From Spirochaetes bacterium GWB1_60_80 (GTDB lineage: Bacteria; Spirochaetota; Spirochaetia; Treponematales; UBA12059), in assembly GCA_001829185.1 (NCBI GenBank), contig MIAR01000032.1:1-64000 (forward strand): a stretch of 64,000 nt of DNA. Direction: 5' to 3'. The notes below the pieces were generated by a model. That model did no database searches. It saw only the letters and a list, made by a program, of their open reading frames with translations, and was not told the DNA's origin. This document shows, one piece after another, positions 45,507-55,057 of this stretch (its first letter is position 1; every line of letters starts with the position of its first letter). The position numbers and the translations under genes are program-made.

Positions 45507-46628
45507 ATGATTGATTTCCTGTACGGACCCCTGATCACGGCCGGACTGGCGGCCGGTTTGGCCTTGGTCATTGTGGTTCTGGATGCCATCGTCAACAATT
45601 ATGGCGACGTCAAGATTGATATCAACGAGGGCCAGCGCAGTTACACCGTGCGTGGCGGCGCCAACCTGCTAGGCACGATGGCCGCTGAAGGCGTATTCGT
45701 CCCCTCGGCCTGTGGCGGACGCGGTTCCTGCGGCGCTTGCAAGGTCAGGGTACTCAGCGACGTCGGACCCCATCTTCCCACCGAGCTGCCCTACTTGAGC
45801 GCTGAAGAAGTCACACAGAACGTCCGTCTGGCTTGTCAAATCAAGCTTAAAAAAGACATCGCCATCGAGCTCGCCGAAGAGCTCTTCAGCGTAAAAAAGT
45901 TTCAGTCCACCGTCAGTAGCATCAAAACTATTACTCATGACATTAAGGAAGCGGTCTTCCGCCTGGACAATCCCGGTGAAATCGAATTCATGGCCGGACA
46001 ATATGTCCAGCTAGTCGTACCACCTTACGGCACTTTCAAGGAAAGCGTTCAGCGCGCCTATTCGATGTCCTCCAAGCCCGGGGACCGGCAAGCGGTGGAA
46101 TTGCTCATCCGCCTAGTACCGGGCGGCATAGCCACCACCTGGGTGCACCAGTTCCTCAAGGAAGGCGACCGTGTGGAGCTGGTCGGCCCGTTTGGCGAAT
46201 TCCATGTCCGCGACACGACGGCCGCCATGGTGTGCGTAGCCGGCGGTTCCGGCATGGCGCCATTCAAAAGCATGTTTTACGATATTTTACAAAACAGCAG
46301 CTACCCGGAAAAGGAAATCTGGTACTTCTTTGGCGCCCGCTCGGGCCGCGATATGTTCTACCTAGATGAATTGCGCCAATTAGAAACACTGTTACCACGA
46401 TTTCATTTCGTACCCGCGCTTTCCGAGCCGTCATCGGACGACAAATGGACTGGCGAAACCGGTTTGATCACAGACGTTTTGGAGCGCTTTCTTAAGGAAC
46501 GGATCGGTACCGCCAAAGGACTGGAAGGCTATCTTTGTGGCAGCCCCGGCATGATAAACGCCTGCACCACAGTTATGACCCGCAACGGTATCAACCTGGA
46601 AAAAATCTACTACGACAAGTTTGCTTGA
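45507..46628 (+). CDS. nqrF: NqrF: NADH-oxidising FAD/[2Fe-2S] subunit
   Basis: A 373-residue protein that takes electrons from NADH. An N-terminal helix (ITAGLAAGLALVIVVLDAIV) anchors a plant-type ferredoxin domain with CGGRGSCGACKV plus a distal Cys in VRLACQ. A ferredoxin reductase module follows: FAD-binding RAYSMSS, NADH-binding VAGGSGMAPFKSM and C-terminal YLCGSPGMINAC. It is somewhat shorter than Vibrio NqrF (about 408). Its presence marks this complex as NADH-dependent, unlike the RnfB/RnfC-driven first cluster. Confidence 0.94.
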   Translation: MIDFLYGPLITAGLAAGLALVIVVLDAIVNNYGDVKIDINEGQRSYTVRGGANLLGTMAAEGVFVPSACGGRGSCGACKVRVLSDVGPHLPTELPYLSAEEVTQNVRLACQIKLKKDIAIELAEELFSVKKFQSTVSSIKTITHDIKEAVFRLDNPGEIEFMAGQYVQLVVPPYGTFKESVQRAYSMSSKPGDRQAVELLIRLVPGGIATTWVHQFLKEGDRVELVGPFGEFHVRDTTAAMVCVAGGSGMAPFKSMFYDILQNSSYPEKEIWYFFGARSGRDMFYLDELRQLETLLPRFHFVPALSEPSSDDKWTGETGLITDVLERFLKERIGTAKGLEGYLCGSPGMINACTTVMTRNGINLEKIYYDKFA

Positions 46629-46638
46629 GGAGGCTGGC

Positions 46639-47085
46639 ATGAAATACACCCAGATCGAACGCGCTGTGCAAGAACGAATGCGTCCAGGTCACATTACCGC
46701 ACTGGGCTTGCTGGGCGACGACCAGCGGCCAGTAGCCGATATCATGCAAGCCGATAGCGAAGCCTTCAGCCGCCTCGGGATGGACTTCGACCAGGTGGCC
46801 GACCTCCTAGAACACCTACGCTCAGCCGGGCAAGACGGCCTGGGCGAACCGATTACTGTGGACAATCGTTACCTGGTCAGCACTGGCGACGCCCGCGGCG
46901 TCCTGCCCTGTCCCTGGAACGACGGTGTACATCATAAGAACGCCATTACCGTCCAAGACCAACGCAGCGGCCGAACGATTATCTATAGCGACCTTTCCAT
47001 TCACTTGCTGCGGGTCCACCACTTCTGCCAGGGTAAAGGCAGCCCTTTCCGGTTGGACCCGGATACCCTAGCCGCGATCCTTTAA
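46639..47085 (+). CDS. Hypothetical protein following nqrF (148 aa)
   Basis: A soluble protein starting at the ATG at 46639, six bases after GAGGAGG and 10 bp from the nqrF stop, so probably part of the operon. The C-terminal half is His/Asp-rich (GVHHKNAITVQDQ, SIHLLRVHHFCQGKG) and could bind metal. I do not recognise a family. Possible roles are assembly or regulation of the complex, but nothing in the sequence proves it. Confidence 0.75.
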   Translation: MKYTQIERAVQERMRPGHITALGLLGDDQRPVADIMQADSEAFSRLGMDFDQVADLLEHLRSAGQDGLGEPITVDNRYLVSTGDARGVLPCPWNDGVHHKNAITVQDQRSGRTIIYSDLSIHLLRVHHFCQGKGSPFRLDPDTLAAIL

Positions 47086-47095
47086 CACAACATTG

Positions 47096-47593
47096 TCAGA
47101 AGGGCTGGAAGTTGTTGATGTCGAAATAGTAACGTTCTAGCTGCTCTTGCATCAGCAGTAAGTCATCATAATGCTGTTGTTCCCAATCGCCAAGCTTGGC
47201 CAGAAGCTTCTTCAATTCGGGTGCTTGCGCCCGGCCGGCCCACTCCCGATACAGGTGCATGGCATCCGCTTCCAGATGGAGCGCGGCCGCCACCGCCGCA
47301 GTCAGGTGTCGCGAGGAGGCTACCTGCTTCATAAAGGCATCGCCGACAATCGCCGATTTCCAGCCGCCTTGCAAATCAGCTGCTGCATTCCGCTCATGGT
47401 TCAGGTTGATGGTCTTAGTTCGGTAATAGTCCAGTAGATAATTAAAATGTTGTTTTTCGGCCGCGGCACGTTCTTCAAAAAAATCCTTGACTTCACCTTC
47501 GGCATTTTTGGCTGCGTTCTCGTAGATCGTAACAGAATCGAGTTCCCCTCTCATGCCAGCCTTGATTCCTGCCAAAACCTCGGTATCCAACAT
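47096..47593 (-). CDS. Ferritin-like (rubrerythrin-type) di-iron protein
   Basis: A 165-residue four-helix protein. It has paired metal-ligand motifs: ENAAKNAEGEVKDFFEERAAAEKQHF (Glu...Glu-x-x-His) in the first half and HLEADAMHLY...WEQQHYDDL in the second. No C-terminal rubredoxin domain is present. Such proteins usually handle iron or peroxide stress in anaerobes. ATG at 47593 follows AAGGAG. It is convergent with the nqr operon. Confidence 0.85.
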   Translation of the reverse strand: MLDTEVLAGIKAGMRGELDSVTIYENAAKNAEGEVKDFFEERAAAEKQHFNYLLDYYRTKTINLNHERNAAADLQGGWKSAIVGDAFMKQVASSRHLTAAVAAALHLEADAMHLYREWAGRAQAPELKKLLAKLGDWEQQHYDDLLLMQEQLERYYFDINNFQPF

Positions 47594-47974
47594 ATATACT
47601 CCTTCCCGGTTTGTACGAAGCGACCAGCGCGACGATGACAACCTGTCTCCCCCACAAGTTTTGTCGCAGCCAGTAACATTGTCAAGGCGTATCGGTTTCC
47701 ACAAAGTGGGCTGCCCCTAGCCAATTAATCCCCACTTGCCAAATGCCGATAAATTGGACATACTGCTTTTATCGGGCAACCCGCGTAGCGACGCTGTCCG
47801 ATACCGCCGATTTGAACCAGATTGCGGGCGGTTTGCCATCATGACGATGGCAATAATCCAGCTAAAAGGGAGCCTCCGTGACCAGACCCGTACCAGTCTC
47901 AACTCAGCCTGTCATAAACATCACGTACGCCCACGACACTCCCTTTCAGGCCTGTTCAATGAAAGAAGGAGTCT
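47594..47974. other. Leader between the ferritin-like gene and ahcY
   Basis: About 380 bp with no supported gene. A minus-strand candidate promoter (TTGACA 47680-47685, AAAACT 47657-47662, 17 bp apart) would serve the ferritin-like gene. The ahcY side shows several short inverted repeats but not the conserved core of a SAM or SAH riboswitch that I could match. Confidence 0.4.
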
Positions 47975-49408
47975 ATGGCGTTTGATTACCGCATCAAGGA
48001 CCTGAAACTGGCCGATCTCGGTCGTCGCCAACTCGATCTGGCCGAACCGGAGATGCCTGGCCTGATGGCTGCCCGTGTCAAGCACGGCAAAACCAAGCCA
48101 CTGACCGGAGCACGTATCACCGGCAGCCTACACATGACCGTCCAGACGGCCGTCTTAATCGAGACGCTGGTGGAACTGGGCGCCGCCGTGCGCTGGTCTA
48201 GCTGTAACATCTTCAGCACCCAGGACGAGGCCGCAGCAGCCGTGGTAGCCGGCCCTAAGGGCTCGGCCGCCAAGCCAGCCGGCGTGCCGGTTTACGCCTG
48301 GAAGGGTGAAAACCTGGTGGAGTACTGGGACCTTCTGGATCAAGCCCTACGTTTCCCGAAAGGCAAGGGCCCTAATCTGATTGTCGACGATGGCGGCGAC
48401 GCCACCTTGATGATCCACTTGGGCTATCAGGCCGAAGACGACCCCACCGTGCTCGATACGCCATCCGGCTCCGAAGATGAAGCCGAGCTCAAGAAGCTCC
48501 TCAAACTGATACTCAAGGAAGACCCCAAACGTTGGCACCGCATCCTGCCCGAGCTGTTTGGTGTCTCGGAAGAAACCACCACCGGCGTCCGCCGCCTGGC
48601 TCAGATGGCCGACAACAAGGAACTGCTGATCCCGGCCATCGACGTCAATGATTCGGTTACCAAGAGTAAATTCGATAACCTGTACGGCTGCCGTGAGTCA
48701 CTGATTGACGGTATCAAGCGGGCCACCGATATCATGCTAGCCGGCAAGGTGGCCGTGGTCTGCGGCTATGGCGACGTCGGCAAAGGATGCGCCCAGAGCC
48801 TGCGCGGCCAAGGCGCCCGCGTCCTCGTCACCGAGATCGACCCCATCTGCGCTTTGCAGGCCGCCATGGAAGGCTATGAAGTCACGACAGTCAAGAAGGC
48901 CCTGCCCCAGGCCGATATCTGGGTCACCGCTACCGGCTGCGTGGATGTCATCACCGCCGAGCACATGGCTAAGATGAAAAACCAGGCCATTGTCTGCAAT
49001 ATCGGCCATTTTGACCACGAAATCGACGTGGCCGGTCTCAAGGCCACGGCCAGCATAAAATGCAAGCCAGTCAAGCCGCAAGTCGACGAATGGGTCTACA
49101 AGGACGGCCACTCTATCATCCTGTTGGCTGATGGCCGCCTCGTCAACCTAGGCTGCGCCACTGGTCACCCCTCCTTTGTCATGTCCAACAGCTTCACCAA
49201 CCAGGTATTGGCCCAGATCGAACTCTGGCAGCAGCGCGCCAAGCGCGTACCAGGCGTCCGGGTTCTGCCGCGTGAACTGGACGAGGAAGTCGCCCGGCTG
49301 CACCTCGAGAAAATCGGCGTCGAACTCACCAAACTGTCGCCCAAACAAGCCAGCTATCTCAACATCAAGGCCAAGGGTCCCTTCAAACCGAAACATTATC
49401 GCTATTGA
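47975..49408 (+). CDS. ahcY: S-adenosylhomocysteine hydrolase
   Basis: A 477-residue NAD-dependent enzyme splitting S-adenosylhomocysteine into homocysteine and adenosine. [14 protein letters not shown] starts the substrate domain; [24 protein letters not shown] and the NAD motif [20 protein letters not shown] follow, with [10 protein letters not shown] near the C-terminus and the conserved ending KHYRY. It carries the about 40-residue insertion of the long bacterial/plant form. GAAGGAG precedes the ATG. It pairs with metK to recycle the methyl donor. Confidence 0.97.
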   Translation: MAFDYRIKDLKLADLGRRQLDLAEPEMPGLMAARVKHGKTKPLTGARITGSLHMTVQTAVLIETLVELGAAVRWSSCNIFSTQDEAAAAVVAGPKGSAAKPAGVPVYAWKGENLVEYWDLLDQALRFPKGKGPNLIVDDGGDATLMIHLGYQAEDDPTVLDTPSGSEDEAELKKLLKLILKEDPKRWHRILPELFGVSEETTTGVRRLAQMADNKELLIPAIDVNDSVTKSKFDNLYGCRESLIDGIKRATDIMLAGKVAVVCGYGDVGKGCAQSLRGQGARVLVTEIDPICALQAAMEGYEVTTVKKALPQADIWVTATGCVDVITAEHMAKMKNQAIVCNIGHFDHEIDVAGLKATASIKCKPVKPQVDEWVYKDGHSIILLADGRLVNLGCATGHPSFVMSNSFTNQVLAQIELWQQRAKRVPGVRVLPRELDEEVARLHLEKIGVELTKLSPKQASYLNIKAKGPFKPKHYRY

Positions 49409-49458
49409 GGGAGCCTCGCTTACACCGAGGAAGACCCCGCTTCAAGGAGAAATGCATC

Positions 49459-50628
49459 ATGAGAGACAAGAAATACCTGTTTACCTCCGAATCGGTCGGC
49501 GAAGGCCACCCCGACAAACTCTGCGACCAGTTGTCCGATGCCGTACTTGACGCTTGCCTGGCCGAGGACCCAGACAGCCATGTCGCCTGCGAATGCTTCA
49601 CCACCACCGGCATGGTGCTGGTGGGCGGCGAGATAACCACCAATACCTACGTCGACATCCAGAGCCTGGCTCGCGAAGTAGTCAAGGAAATCGGCTACAC
49701 CAACCCCGACTACGGCATCGATTACGAATCAATGGCCATCCTCAACACCATCCACTCCCAGTCGCCAGACATCAACCAAGGCGTGGCGGGCCATGGCCTC
49801 AAGGAATTTGAAGGCCTGCAAGGCGCCGGCGACCAGGGCATGATGTTCGGCTTTGCCTGTACCGAGACACCAGAACTGATGCCCGCGCCCATCATGTACG
49901 CCCATCAGCTGCTGCACAACGCCACCCGTTTACGCAAAAGCCGCCAGATTCCCTGGCTGCGTCCGGATGCCAAAAGCCAGGTGACCATCGAATACAATGG
50001 CCACAAGCCGGTCCGCATCGACACAGTTGTCGTTTCGCATCAGCACGACCCGGATATCGATTATGAAACCATTAAGGAAACGGTCATCGAGCAGATCATC
50101 AAACCGGTCTTGGCCCCTACTGGCCTTTTGGATGCCAAGACACGCTACTTTATCAACCCAACTGGTCGCTTCGTAGTGGGCGGTCCCAAGGGCGATTCGG
50201 GCCTAACTGGTCGCAAAATCATCGTCGACACTTATGGTGGCATGGGACGACACGGCGGCGGCGCCTTCTCCGGCAAGGATCCATCCAAGGTAGACCGTTC
50301 GGGCGCTTATATGGCCCGTTACGTGGCCAAGAACATCGTTGCCGCCGGTTTTGCCAGTCGCTGCGAGGTCGAGTTGGCCTACGCCATTGGCGTGCCTTAT
50401 CCGGTATCAGTCATGATCGACACTTTCGAAACCGGCAAAATAGCCGAGCATGAAATAATCGCTGCCGTGAACAAGGTCTTCGACCTGACGCCAGCCGGCA
50501 TCGTTCGCACCTTGAATCTCAAGCGGCCAATCTTCCGTAAAACCGCTTCGTACGGCCATTTCGGCCGTGAAGGCTTCAGTTGGGAAAATACCGACAAGGT
50601 GGAAGCACTCAAAAGAGAAATCCGCTAA
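49459..50628 (+). CDS. metK: S-adenosylmethionine synthetase
   Basis: A 389-residue enzyme making AdoMet from methionine and ATP. Signatures [41 protein letters not shown] and [10 protein letters not shown] (P-loop-like) are complete. I start at ATG 49459 behind AAGGAGA; the frame opens 18 codons earlier inside the ahcY end. The gap to ahcY is 50 bp, so they form one unit closed by a strong terminator. Confidence 0.97.
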   Translation: MRDKKYLFTSESVGEGHPDKLCDQLSDAVLDACLAEDPDSHVACECFTTTGMVLVGGEITTNTYVDIQSLAREVVKEIGYTNPDYGIDYESMAILNTIHSQSPDINQGVAGHGLKEFEGLQGAGDQGMMFGFACTETPELMPAPIMYAHQLLHNATRLRKSRQIPWLRPDAKSQVTIEYNGHKPVRIDTVVVSHQHDPDIDYETIKETVIEQIIKPVLAPTGLLDAKTRYFINPTGRFVVGGPKGDSGLTGRKIIVDTYGGMGRHGGGAFSGKDPSKVDRSGAYMARYVAKNIVAAGFASRCEVELAYAIGVPYPVSVMIDTFETGKIAEHEIIAAVNKVFDLTPAGIVRTLNLKRPIFRKTASYGHFGREGFSWENTDKVEALKREIR

Positions 50629-50644
50629 CCGAGACGTCCTCACT

Positions 50645-50682
50645 CAAGCCCGGTCGTTAACAAGCGACCGGGCTTTTCTTTT
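50645..50682 (+). terminator. Intrinsic terminator after metK
   Basis: Stem AAGCCCGGTCG / CGACCGGGCTT with a short loop, followed by TTCTTTT. Confidence 0.92.
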
Positions 50683-50970
50683 AACACCATGAACTTAGTT
50701 GTGTTGCACACAAGTGCACAGCATTCATTGTGGATAACTTGTGCAAAAAACAGTCAATTTTATATCTTATTTAAGCGCTTAGCCAAGAAATTCTAAAAAA
50801 TCTGCTATTTCAGGTCAAACTTGCTGATTTTTCATGGTTTTTACTACTATCTTGTTAGGCTGTTTCAAAAAGCCAAAATCTATAAAATGTTGATAACTTG
50901 TGGATATCTTTCCAAAATACAAAATTTCCAAAACCACAGAGCCCGTTTTTAGTCATCATCGCCTAAACTA
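50683..50970. other. AT-rich region with DnaA-box-like sites
   Basis: No gene. TGTGGATAA at 50729-50737 is a perfect DnaA-box complement (TTATCCACA) and TGTGGATAT at 50899-50907 is a one-mismatch copy; a weaker TGTTGATAA is at 50889-50897. The base composition is clearly more A/T-rich than flanking genes. gttgtgttgcacacaagtgcac at its start has short inverted repeats. Confidence 0.45.
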
Positions 50971-50999
50971 TTGACAGCTTCACGCGCAAATACTATTAT
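50971..50999 (+). promoter_or_regulatory. Strong promoter of tRNA-Val
   Basis: Perfect TTGACA (50971-50976), 17 bp, TATTAT (50994-50999), 19 bp before the tRNA. Confidence 0.75.
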
Positions 51000-51018
51000 C
51001 ACAGCGTGTTTGTTCAAT

Positions 51019-51090
51019 GGGCGATTAACTCAGCGGGAGAGTGCTACCTTCACACGGTAGAAGTCACTGGTTCAATCCCAGTATCGCCCA
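51019..51090 (+). tRNA. tRNA-Val (anticodon CAC)
   Basis: 72 nt cloverleaf: acceptor GGGCGAT/ATCGCCC, anticodon stem CTACC/GGTAG with loop TTCACAC (anticodon CAC), T-loop TTCAATC and discriminator A. CCA is not encoded. Confidence 0.93.
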
Positions 51091-51151
51091 CAAAATATAC
51101 TCGTTCTATTTGACTGTCTGCGCTTGCTGTTCCTCGGTAGAAGTCACTGGT
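51055..51151 (+). repeat. Duplicated tRNA-Val segment
   Basis: cggtagaagtcactggt, the anticodon-stem/variable part of tRNA-Val (51055-51071), recurs exactly at 51135-51151, 80 bp on. A 9-bp hairpin (cgccaatgg/ccattggcg, 51156-51178) follows. The remainder to 51378 holds no gene. Confidence 0.7.
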
Positions 51152-51378
51152 CCAGCGCCAATGGTCGCGCCATTGGCGAATAAGGCAGAATAACAATACG
51201 AACCCGAAAATTGATCGAAAATCTAGTACTAGTAAACTGACAGTTCGTATCAGTCATTTTTTCTGATTTCGTTTGAGCCTGCTACCTCAAAGGAAGTATT
51301 ATAGTTCTGCTCTTGCGCCGATTCACTTTCGTGACTCACCCGCTCTGATGTGGTGGAATATAGCGACCCGGGACACAG

Positions 51379-53262
51379 TTAAACAATCGAAAACCGCAAA
51401 TTACAACTCACACCGCCTTCGTCACTTATCCCAATCGTACCGTTTAGCTGCCGGGAGAGGCTATTCATCATGGTAAAGCCGAGCTGCTCTTTCCGCTGCG
51501 AGCTCTGGGCCAAACCAATGCCGGAATCTCGCACTTGCAGGAAAACCACTGTATCCGATTCCATGCCCAGCGTAATCAGGATTTTTCCTTCGGTCCCTGG
51601 TGGATATGCATGCTTAACGGCGTTGGTAAAGATTTCATAGAACAACAACCCGAAGGGAATCGCCTTAACGATGGAAAGATAAACGGCCGAAGCCCGCGTT
51701 ATCACCTCAATCCGGCTCATTTCCTCCCGGTACATATTCTTGATCTCGTCCCGAAGATTGCAAATATACGGCGTGATATTCATATTATGAAAATCACGTG
51801 CCTGGTAAAATTCCTCATGCAGCAAAGCCAAGGAGTAGATGCGCTCCTGGCTGACCTTAAAATAGAAGCGACTTTCCGGATCGCGAATCCGGTCGGCCTG
51901 CAAATTGAGAATACTGATAATCAGCTGAAGGTTATTCTTAACTCGATGGTTAATTTCTTGCAGTAAGGCTTCCTTTTCTCGCACAGTGTTTTCCAGGTTC
52001 ATCAAAGCCTGCTGCAATTCATTAGTCATGATATCAAACATCCTGGCGAGTTTTCCAATCTCGTCCTTACGCTTCAAGAGTCCGGTCGAAAGAAAATCAG
52101 CCGGCTTCCTCAATCCAGCAGTTACCAGGTTCCCCGCGGCCTCACTCAGCTTAATAATCGGCCAGGCAATATAGCCAGCCAGTATCCAACCCAATACCAG
52201 CGTCATCAGCGAAATAGTCGCCAGCAACAACAAAGACTGGATATTTGAATTTTCGATTGAAGCGCTAAAATCAGCCTCATATAAAAATATCAAGGAATAC
52301 CAAGCCAAGCCTGGTTCACGGAAAAGTCGTTTTGTTACCGTATAGCGACCGGCCCCTGTATTTATCGAAAGGTGGTCAAATCCGGTTTTCAATATATCAG
52401 TGTGGTCGACGACTAAAGGAATAGCCGAATCCTGTGCATTGCGCCGCTCCCCATTGTCCGGGTTTATCAACGACAAGCCAAGAGAAGTAGCCAATAAGTC
52501 GCCATTTTCTTCTATCAATAATATAAAGCCATTATTTCCTGTAAAAATGCTTTCCAGGAATTTACTCAGATCATCCAGGGTAAAGGTAGCCGACAATACA
52601 CCTAATAATTGCCCAGCTTCATCATAGAGCGGCATGGTGTTCGAAATAGCTAAAGCCTGATTTGAGTAATATGGATAAACTGCGGACCAGCCAGGTTGGC
52701 CTGACTGAGCCGACGACTGATACCATGGCCGGGTACGCGGATCATAATCAGGCCGTTGGAGCAGCAATTCCTGTAATGATCCTTGCGCATCGACTTGCCA
52801 GAGTTCTAAAGCACCGCCAGTATGAACGCCAGCCATTCCCTTGGTAATCGAGGCATCCTGTTGTCGCTGGGCTTCTATATAATCCCCATTACAGTTGCCA
52901 AAAGCCAGAATGTTCATTGCCTGATTGGCCATAAGCTGGTCACTGAATAAAGGAAACAATGCATCCAGATTGGCAAGCAAAGCAGGCTGATTGCTCATCA
53001 GTATCTGATTATTCCCATTCTGCTGCCTGGAATTAGACAAATAGCCATCGATAGCCGTTTTGATATGCCCGGATATGCCAACCGACAGATGATTCATCAA
53101 TTCAGCTACGATCTGCCGACTATTACTGTAGGAAATGAGCCATGACACTAAAGAACTTACTATGATAAGGACGAGAAAAGGCACCAGGGTTACAGTCTTG
53201 AGTTGCCCCCGCTTAAAAAGCCACTTAAAAAATGAAAGATAGCCTTTTCTAGTACCATGCAT
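51379..53262 (-). CDS. Sensor histidine kinase, HisKA_2/HWE-like, with dCache sensor
   Basis: A 627-residue kinase. A helix near residues 25-45, an extracytoplasmic Cache-type sensor (RTRPWYQSS is the usual signature), a second helix near 345-370 and a HAMP domain lead to a coiled linker and EINHRVKNNLQLIISIL, the phospho-acceptor box of the HisKA_2 family. An HATPase with EIFTNAVKHAY and RDSGIGL follows. I start at the ATG at 53262 (GGAG upstream) instead of a TTG at 53307. It has no receiver domain and no neighbouring regulator; the output is unknown. Confidence 0.9.
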   Translation of the reverse strand: MHGTRKGYLSFFKWLFKRGQLKTVTLVPFLVLIIVSSLVSWLISYSNSRQIVAELMNHLSVGISGHIKTAIDGYLSNSRQQNGNNQILMSNQPALLANLDALFPLFSDQLMANQAMNILAFGNCNGDYIEAQRQQDASITKGMAGVHTGGALELWQVDAQGSLQELLLQRPDYDPRTRPWYQSSAQSGQPGWSAVYPYYSNQALAISNTMPLYDEAGQLLGVLSATFTLDDLSKFLESIFTGNNGFILLIEENGDLLATSLGLSLINPDNGERRNAQDSAIPLVVDHTDILKTGFDHLSINTGAGRYTVTKRLFREPGLAWYSLIFLYEADFSASIENSNIQSLLLLATISLMTLVLGWILAGYIAWPIIKLSEAAGNLVTAGLRKPADFLSTGLLKRKDEIGKLARMFDIMTNELQQALMNLENTVREKEALLQEINHRVKNNLQLIISILNLQADRIRDPESRFYFKVSQERIYSLALLHEEFYQARDFHNMNITPYICNLRDEIKNMYREEMSRIEVITRASAVYLSIVKAIPFGLLFYEIFTNAVKHAYPPGTEGKILITLGMESDTVVFLQVRDSGIGLAQSSQRKEQLGFTMMNSLSRQLNGTIGISDEGGVSCNLRFSIV

Positions 53263-53372
53263 TGCGGGACTCCGGGGTTTTGTGCAGTCTACGGTCAGTG
53301 ACTCCAAAGGCCGTAATCAACCAGTGAAACCTAGAGTACTAGCCCTTCGGCCGCTCCACGATCTCCATGGAA

Positions 53373-53401
53373 ATGATAAGCCAATACATGGCAGACTGCA
53401 A
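53373..53401 (-). promoter_or_regulatory. Candidate kinase promoter
   Basis: Minus strand TTGCAG (53396-53401), 17 bp, TATCAT (53373-53378), upstream of the kinase start. Confidence 0.4.
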
Positions 53402-53476
53402 GCTGAATGATGCGCGATGACAACCTATTACAATTAGGCCTGGTAGTGTTGAATCCGCTACTTGTTGTCAGCAAGT

Positions 53477-53505
53477 TTGACAGTTGCCAGAATATAAAAT
53501 AGACT
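53477..53505 (+). promoter_or_regulatory. Candidate promoter of the M20 peptidase gene
   Basis: TTGACA (53477-53482), 17 bp, TAGACT (53500-53505), about 100 nt before the ATG at 53609. The 346-bp divergent gap otherwise shows nothing. Confidence 0.5.
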
Positions 53506-53608
53506 ATCGACGCCGGATAGTTCTACTAAGCGGACTGGAAACAAATGTGCTGCCTGGAAATCAGAAAATAGAAATGATTGCGCTTCCTAAAAATAAACGG
53601 AGAAAACT

Positions 53609-55042
53609 ATGCTTTATATTCTTGGCTTTGCTATGTTGGTCACACTTGTTCTGTTCATTCTAATACGGACGCTTCTATTCCGACCGTATCCGACCGGCAA
53701 CTTCCATACGTCCATACCAACAGTAACGAGTGAACGGCTCCAAAACACCTTTCCGCAATTGTTGCGTTGTAGAACCATTAGTCACGACAATACCAGCCTG
53801 ATTGATTTCCAAGAATTCGAAGCCTTTAAACAATTGCTGGCTACCCTTTATCCCAAGGTATTTACTACCTGCCAGCATGAAGAAATTGGTCCAACTGGAT
53901 TACTGTTTCTTTGGCCTGGCAAAGAGCCAGGCCCATCTACTATATTGATGGCCCATTATGATGTCGTCCCGGTAGAAGAAGAATTCTGGACTAAGCCAGC
54001 CTTCGCCGGTTTATTTGAAGATAATACTTTCTGGGGCCGTGGCAGCCTCGACACTAAAGGAACACTGTGCGCCATTTTGGAAGCCGCTGAATGTTTGGCA
54101 GCAAGCGGATTCCAGCCAAAGCATGACCTCTACTTTTCTTTCTCTGGCGACGAGGAGGTCAGTGGTCCATCAACACCAGCCATAGTCCAGATTCTGAAAG
54201 CACGCGGTGTAAAGCCAGAATTGGTCCTGGATGAAGGTGGTGCCATTGTGGAAAATATTTTCCCAGGCATCAAGCAGTCTGTTGCCGTAGTTGGAAGCGG
54301 TGAAAAAGGTTATCTGGATTTGATCATTGATTTGAGTGGACCAGGTGGTCATTCTTCGACGCCACCCCAGCATAGCTTGGTTGGTCGCTTGGCAAAAGCA
54401 ATCGTCAATATAGAAAACAAGCCGTTCCAGACCTGCTTCACCAAACCCGTCATGGCCATGCTCAACAACCTTGGCCGATATGCCGGCCTCGGCCTACGCC
54501 TCGTTTTTGCGAATCTTTGGCTCTTCAAACCGTTACTGGCCAGTATCTTCCATAAAAACGGCTGCGAACTTGATGCCATGATCAGGACCACCATCGCGGT
54601 AACCACCTTGAGCGGAAGCCAAGCCTTTAATGTGATGCCGCCAAAAGCCAGCGCTGGCATCAACCTTCGGCTTCTGGATGTCAACACCGTCAAGGAAGCG
54701 GTAGAACATATCAAGAAGTCTGCGGCCACGCCAGGTCTAACTTGTACAATTGTAGAAAGCCACGAGGCATCTCCTCCGGCCAACCTCAGTAGTCCAGCCT
54801 GGCATTGCGTCCGTCGGATCATCACTGCAACATGGCCGGAAGTAATCATCTCACCATATCTGATGCTGGCGGCTACTGATTCGCGTCATTATTGCGAGAT
54901 ATGCGATTGCGTTTTGCGGTTCTCGGCCATGCGTCTGAGTAAAGCCGAACGCGACATGATTCATGGCCACGACGAACGGATCAAACTGGAAAATCTACTC
55001 GGGACTGTCGGCTTTTTCTTACGTCTGATGATGAGTCGCTAG
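53609..55042 (+). CDS. M20 family zinc metallopeptidase (carboxypeptidase S-like)
   Basis: A 477-residue protein with an N-terminal helix (LGFAMLVTLVLFILIRTLLF) that anchors it or acts as a signal. Zinc-site motifs are AHYDVVPV (His, Asp), RGSLDTKGTL, and SGDEEVSG with the catalytic Glu pair. A dimerisation domain is inserted in the middle (GPGGHSSTPP). Relatives such as yeast CPS1 and PM20D1 cleave peptides or N-acyl amino acids. GGAGAAA precedes the ATG. It is convergent with the transglutaminase gene, 15 bp away. Confidence 0.9.
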   Translation: MLYILGFAMLVTLVLFILIRTLLFRPYPTGNFHTSIPTVTSERLQNTFPQLLRCRTISHDNTSLIDFQEFEAFKQLLATLYPKVFTTCQHEEIGPTGLLFLWPGKEPGPSTILMAHYDVVPVEEEFWTKPAFAGLFEDNTFWGRGSLDTKGTLCAILEAAECLAASGFQPKHDLYFSFSGDEEVSGPSTPAIVQILKARGVKPELVLDEGGAIVENIFPGIKQSVAVVGSGEKGYLDLIIDLSGPGGHSSTPPQHSLVGRLAKAIVNIENKPFQTCFTKPVMAMLNNLGRYAGLGLRLVFANLWLFKPLLASIFHKNGCELDAMIRTTIAVTTLSGSQAFNVMPPKASAGINLRLLDVNTVKEAVEHIKKSAATPGLTCTIVESHEASPPANLSSPAWHCVRRIITATWPEVIISPYLMLAATDSRHYCEICDCVLRFSAMRLSKAERDMIHGHDERIKLENLLGTVGFFLRLMMSR

Positions 55043-55057
55043 CGATGCAGGCAACAC

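Noticed and set aside
47705-47974. Possible SAM/SAH riboswitch before ahcY (gggcaaccc at 47774-47782)
   Set aside because: The rest of the S-box or SAH-riboswitch conserved core could not be found; a covariance search would decide.
50683-50970. Full chromosomal origin oriC
   Set aside because: Only two good DnaA-like boxes and no dnaA, dnaN or rpmH nearby; kept only as a DnaA-box-like region.
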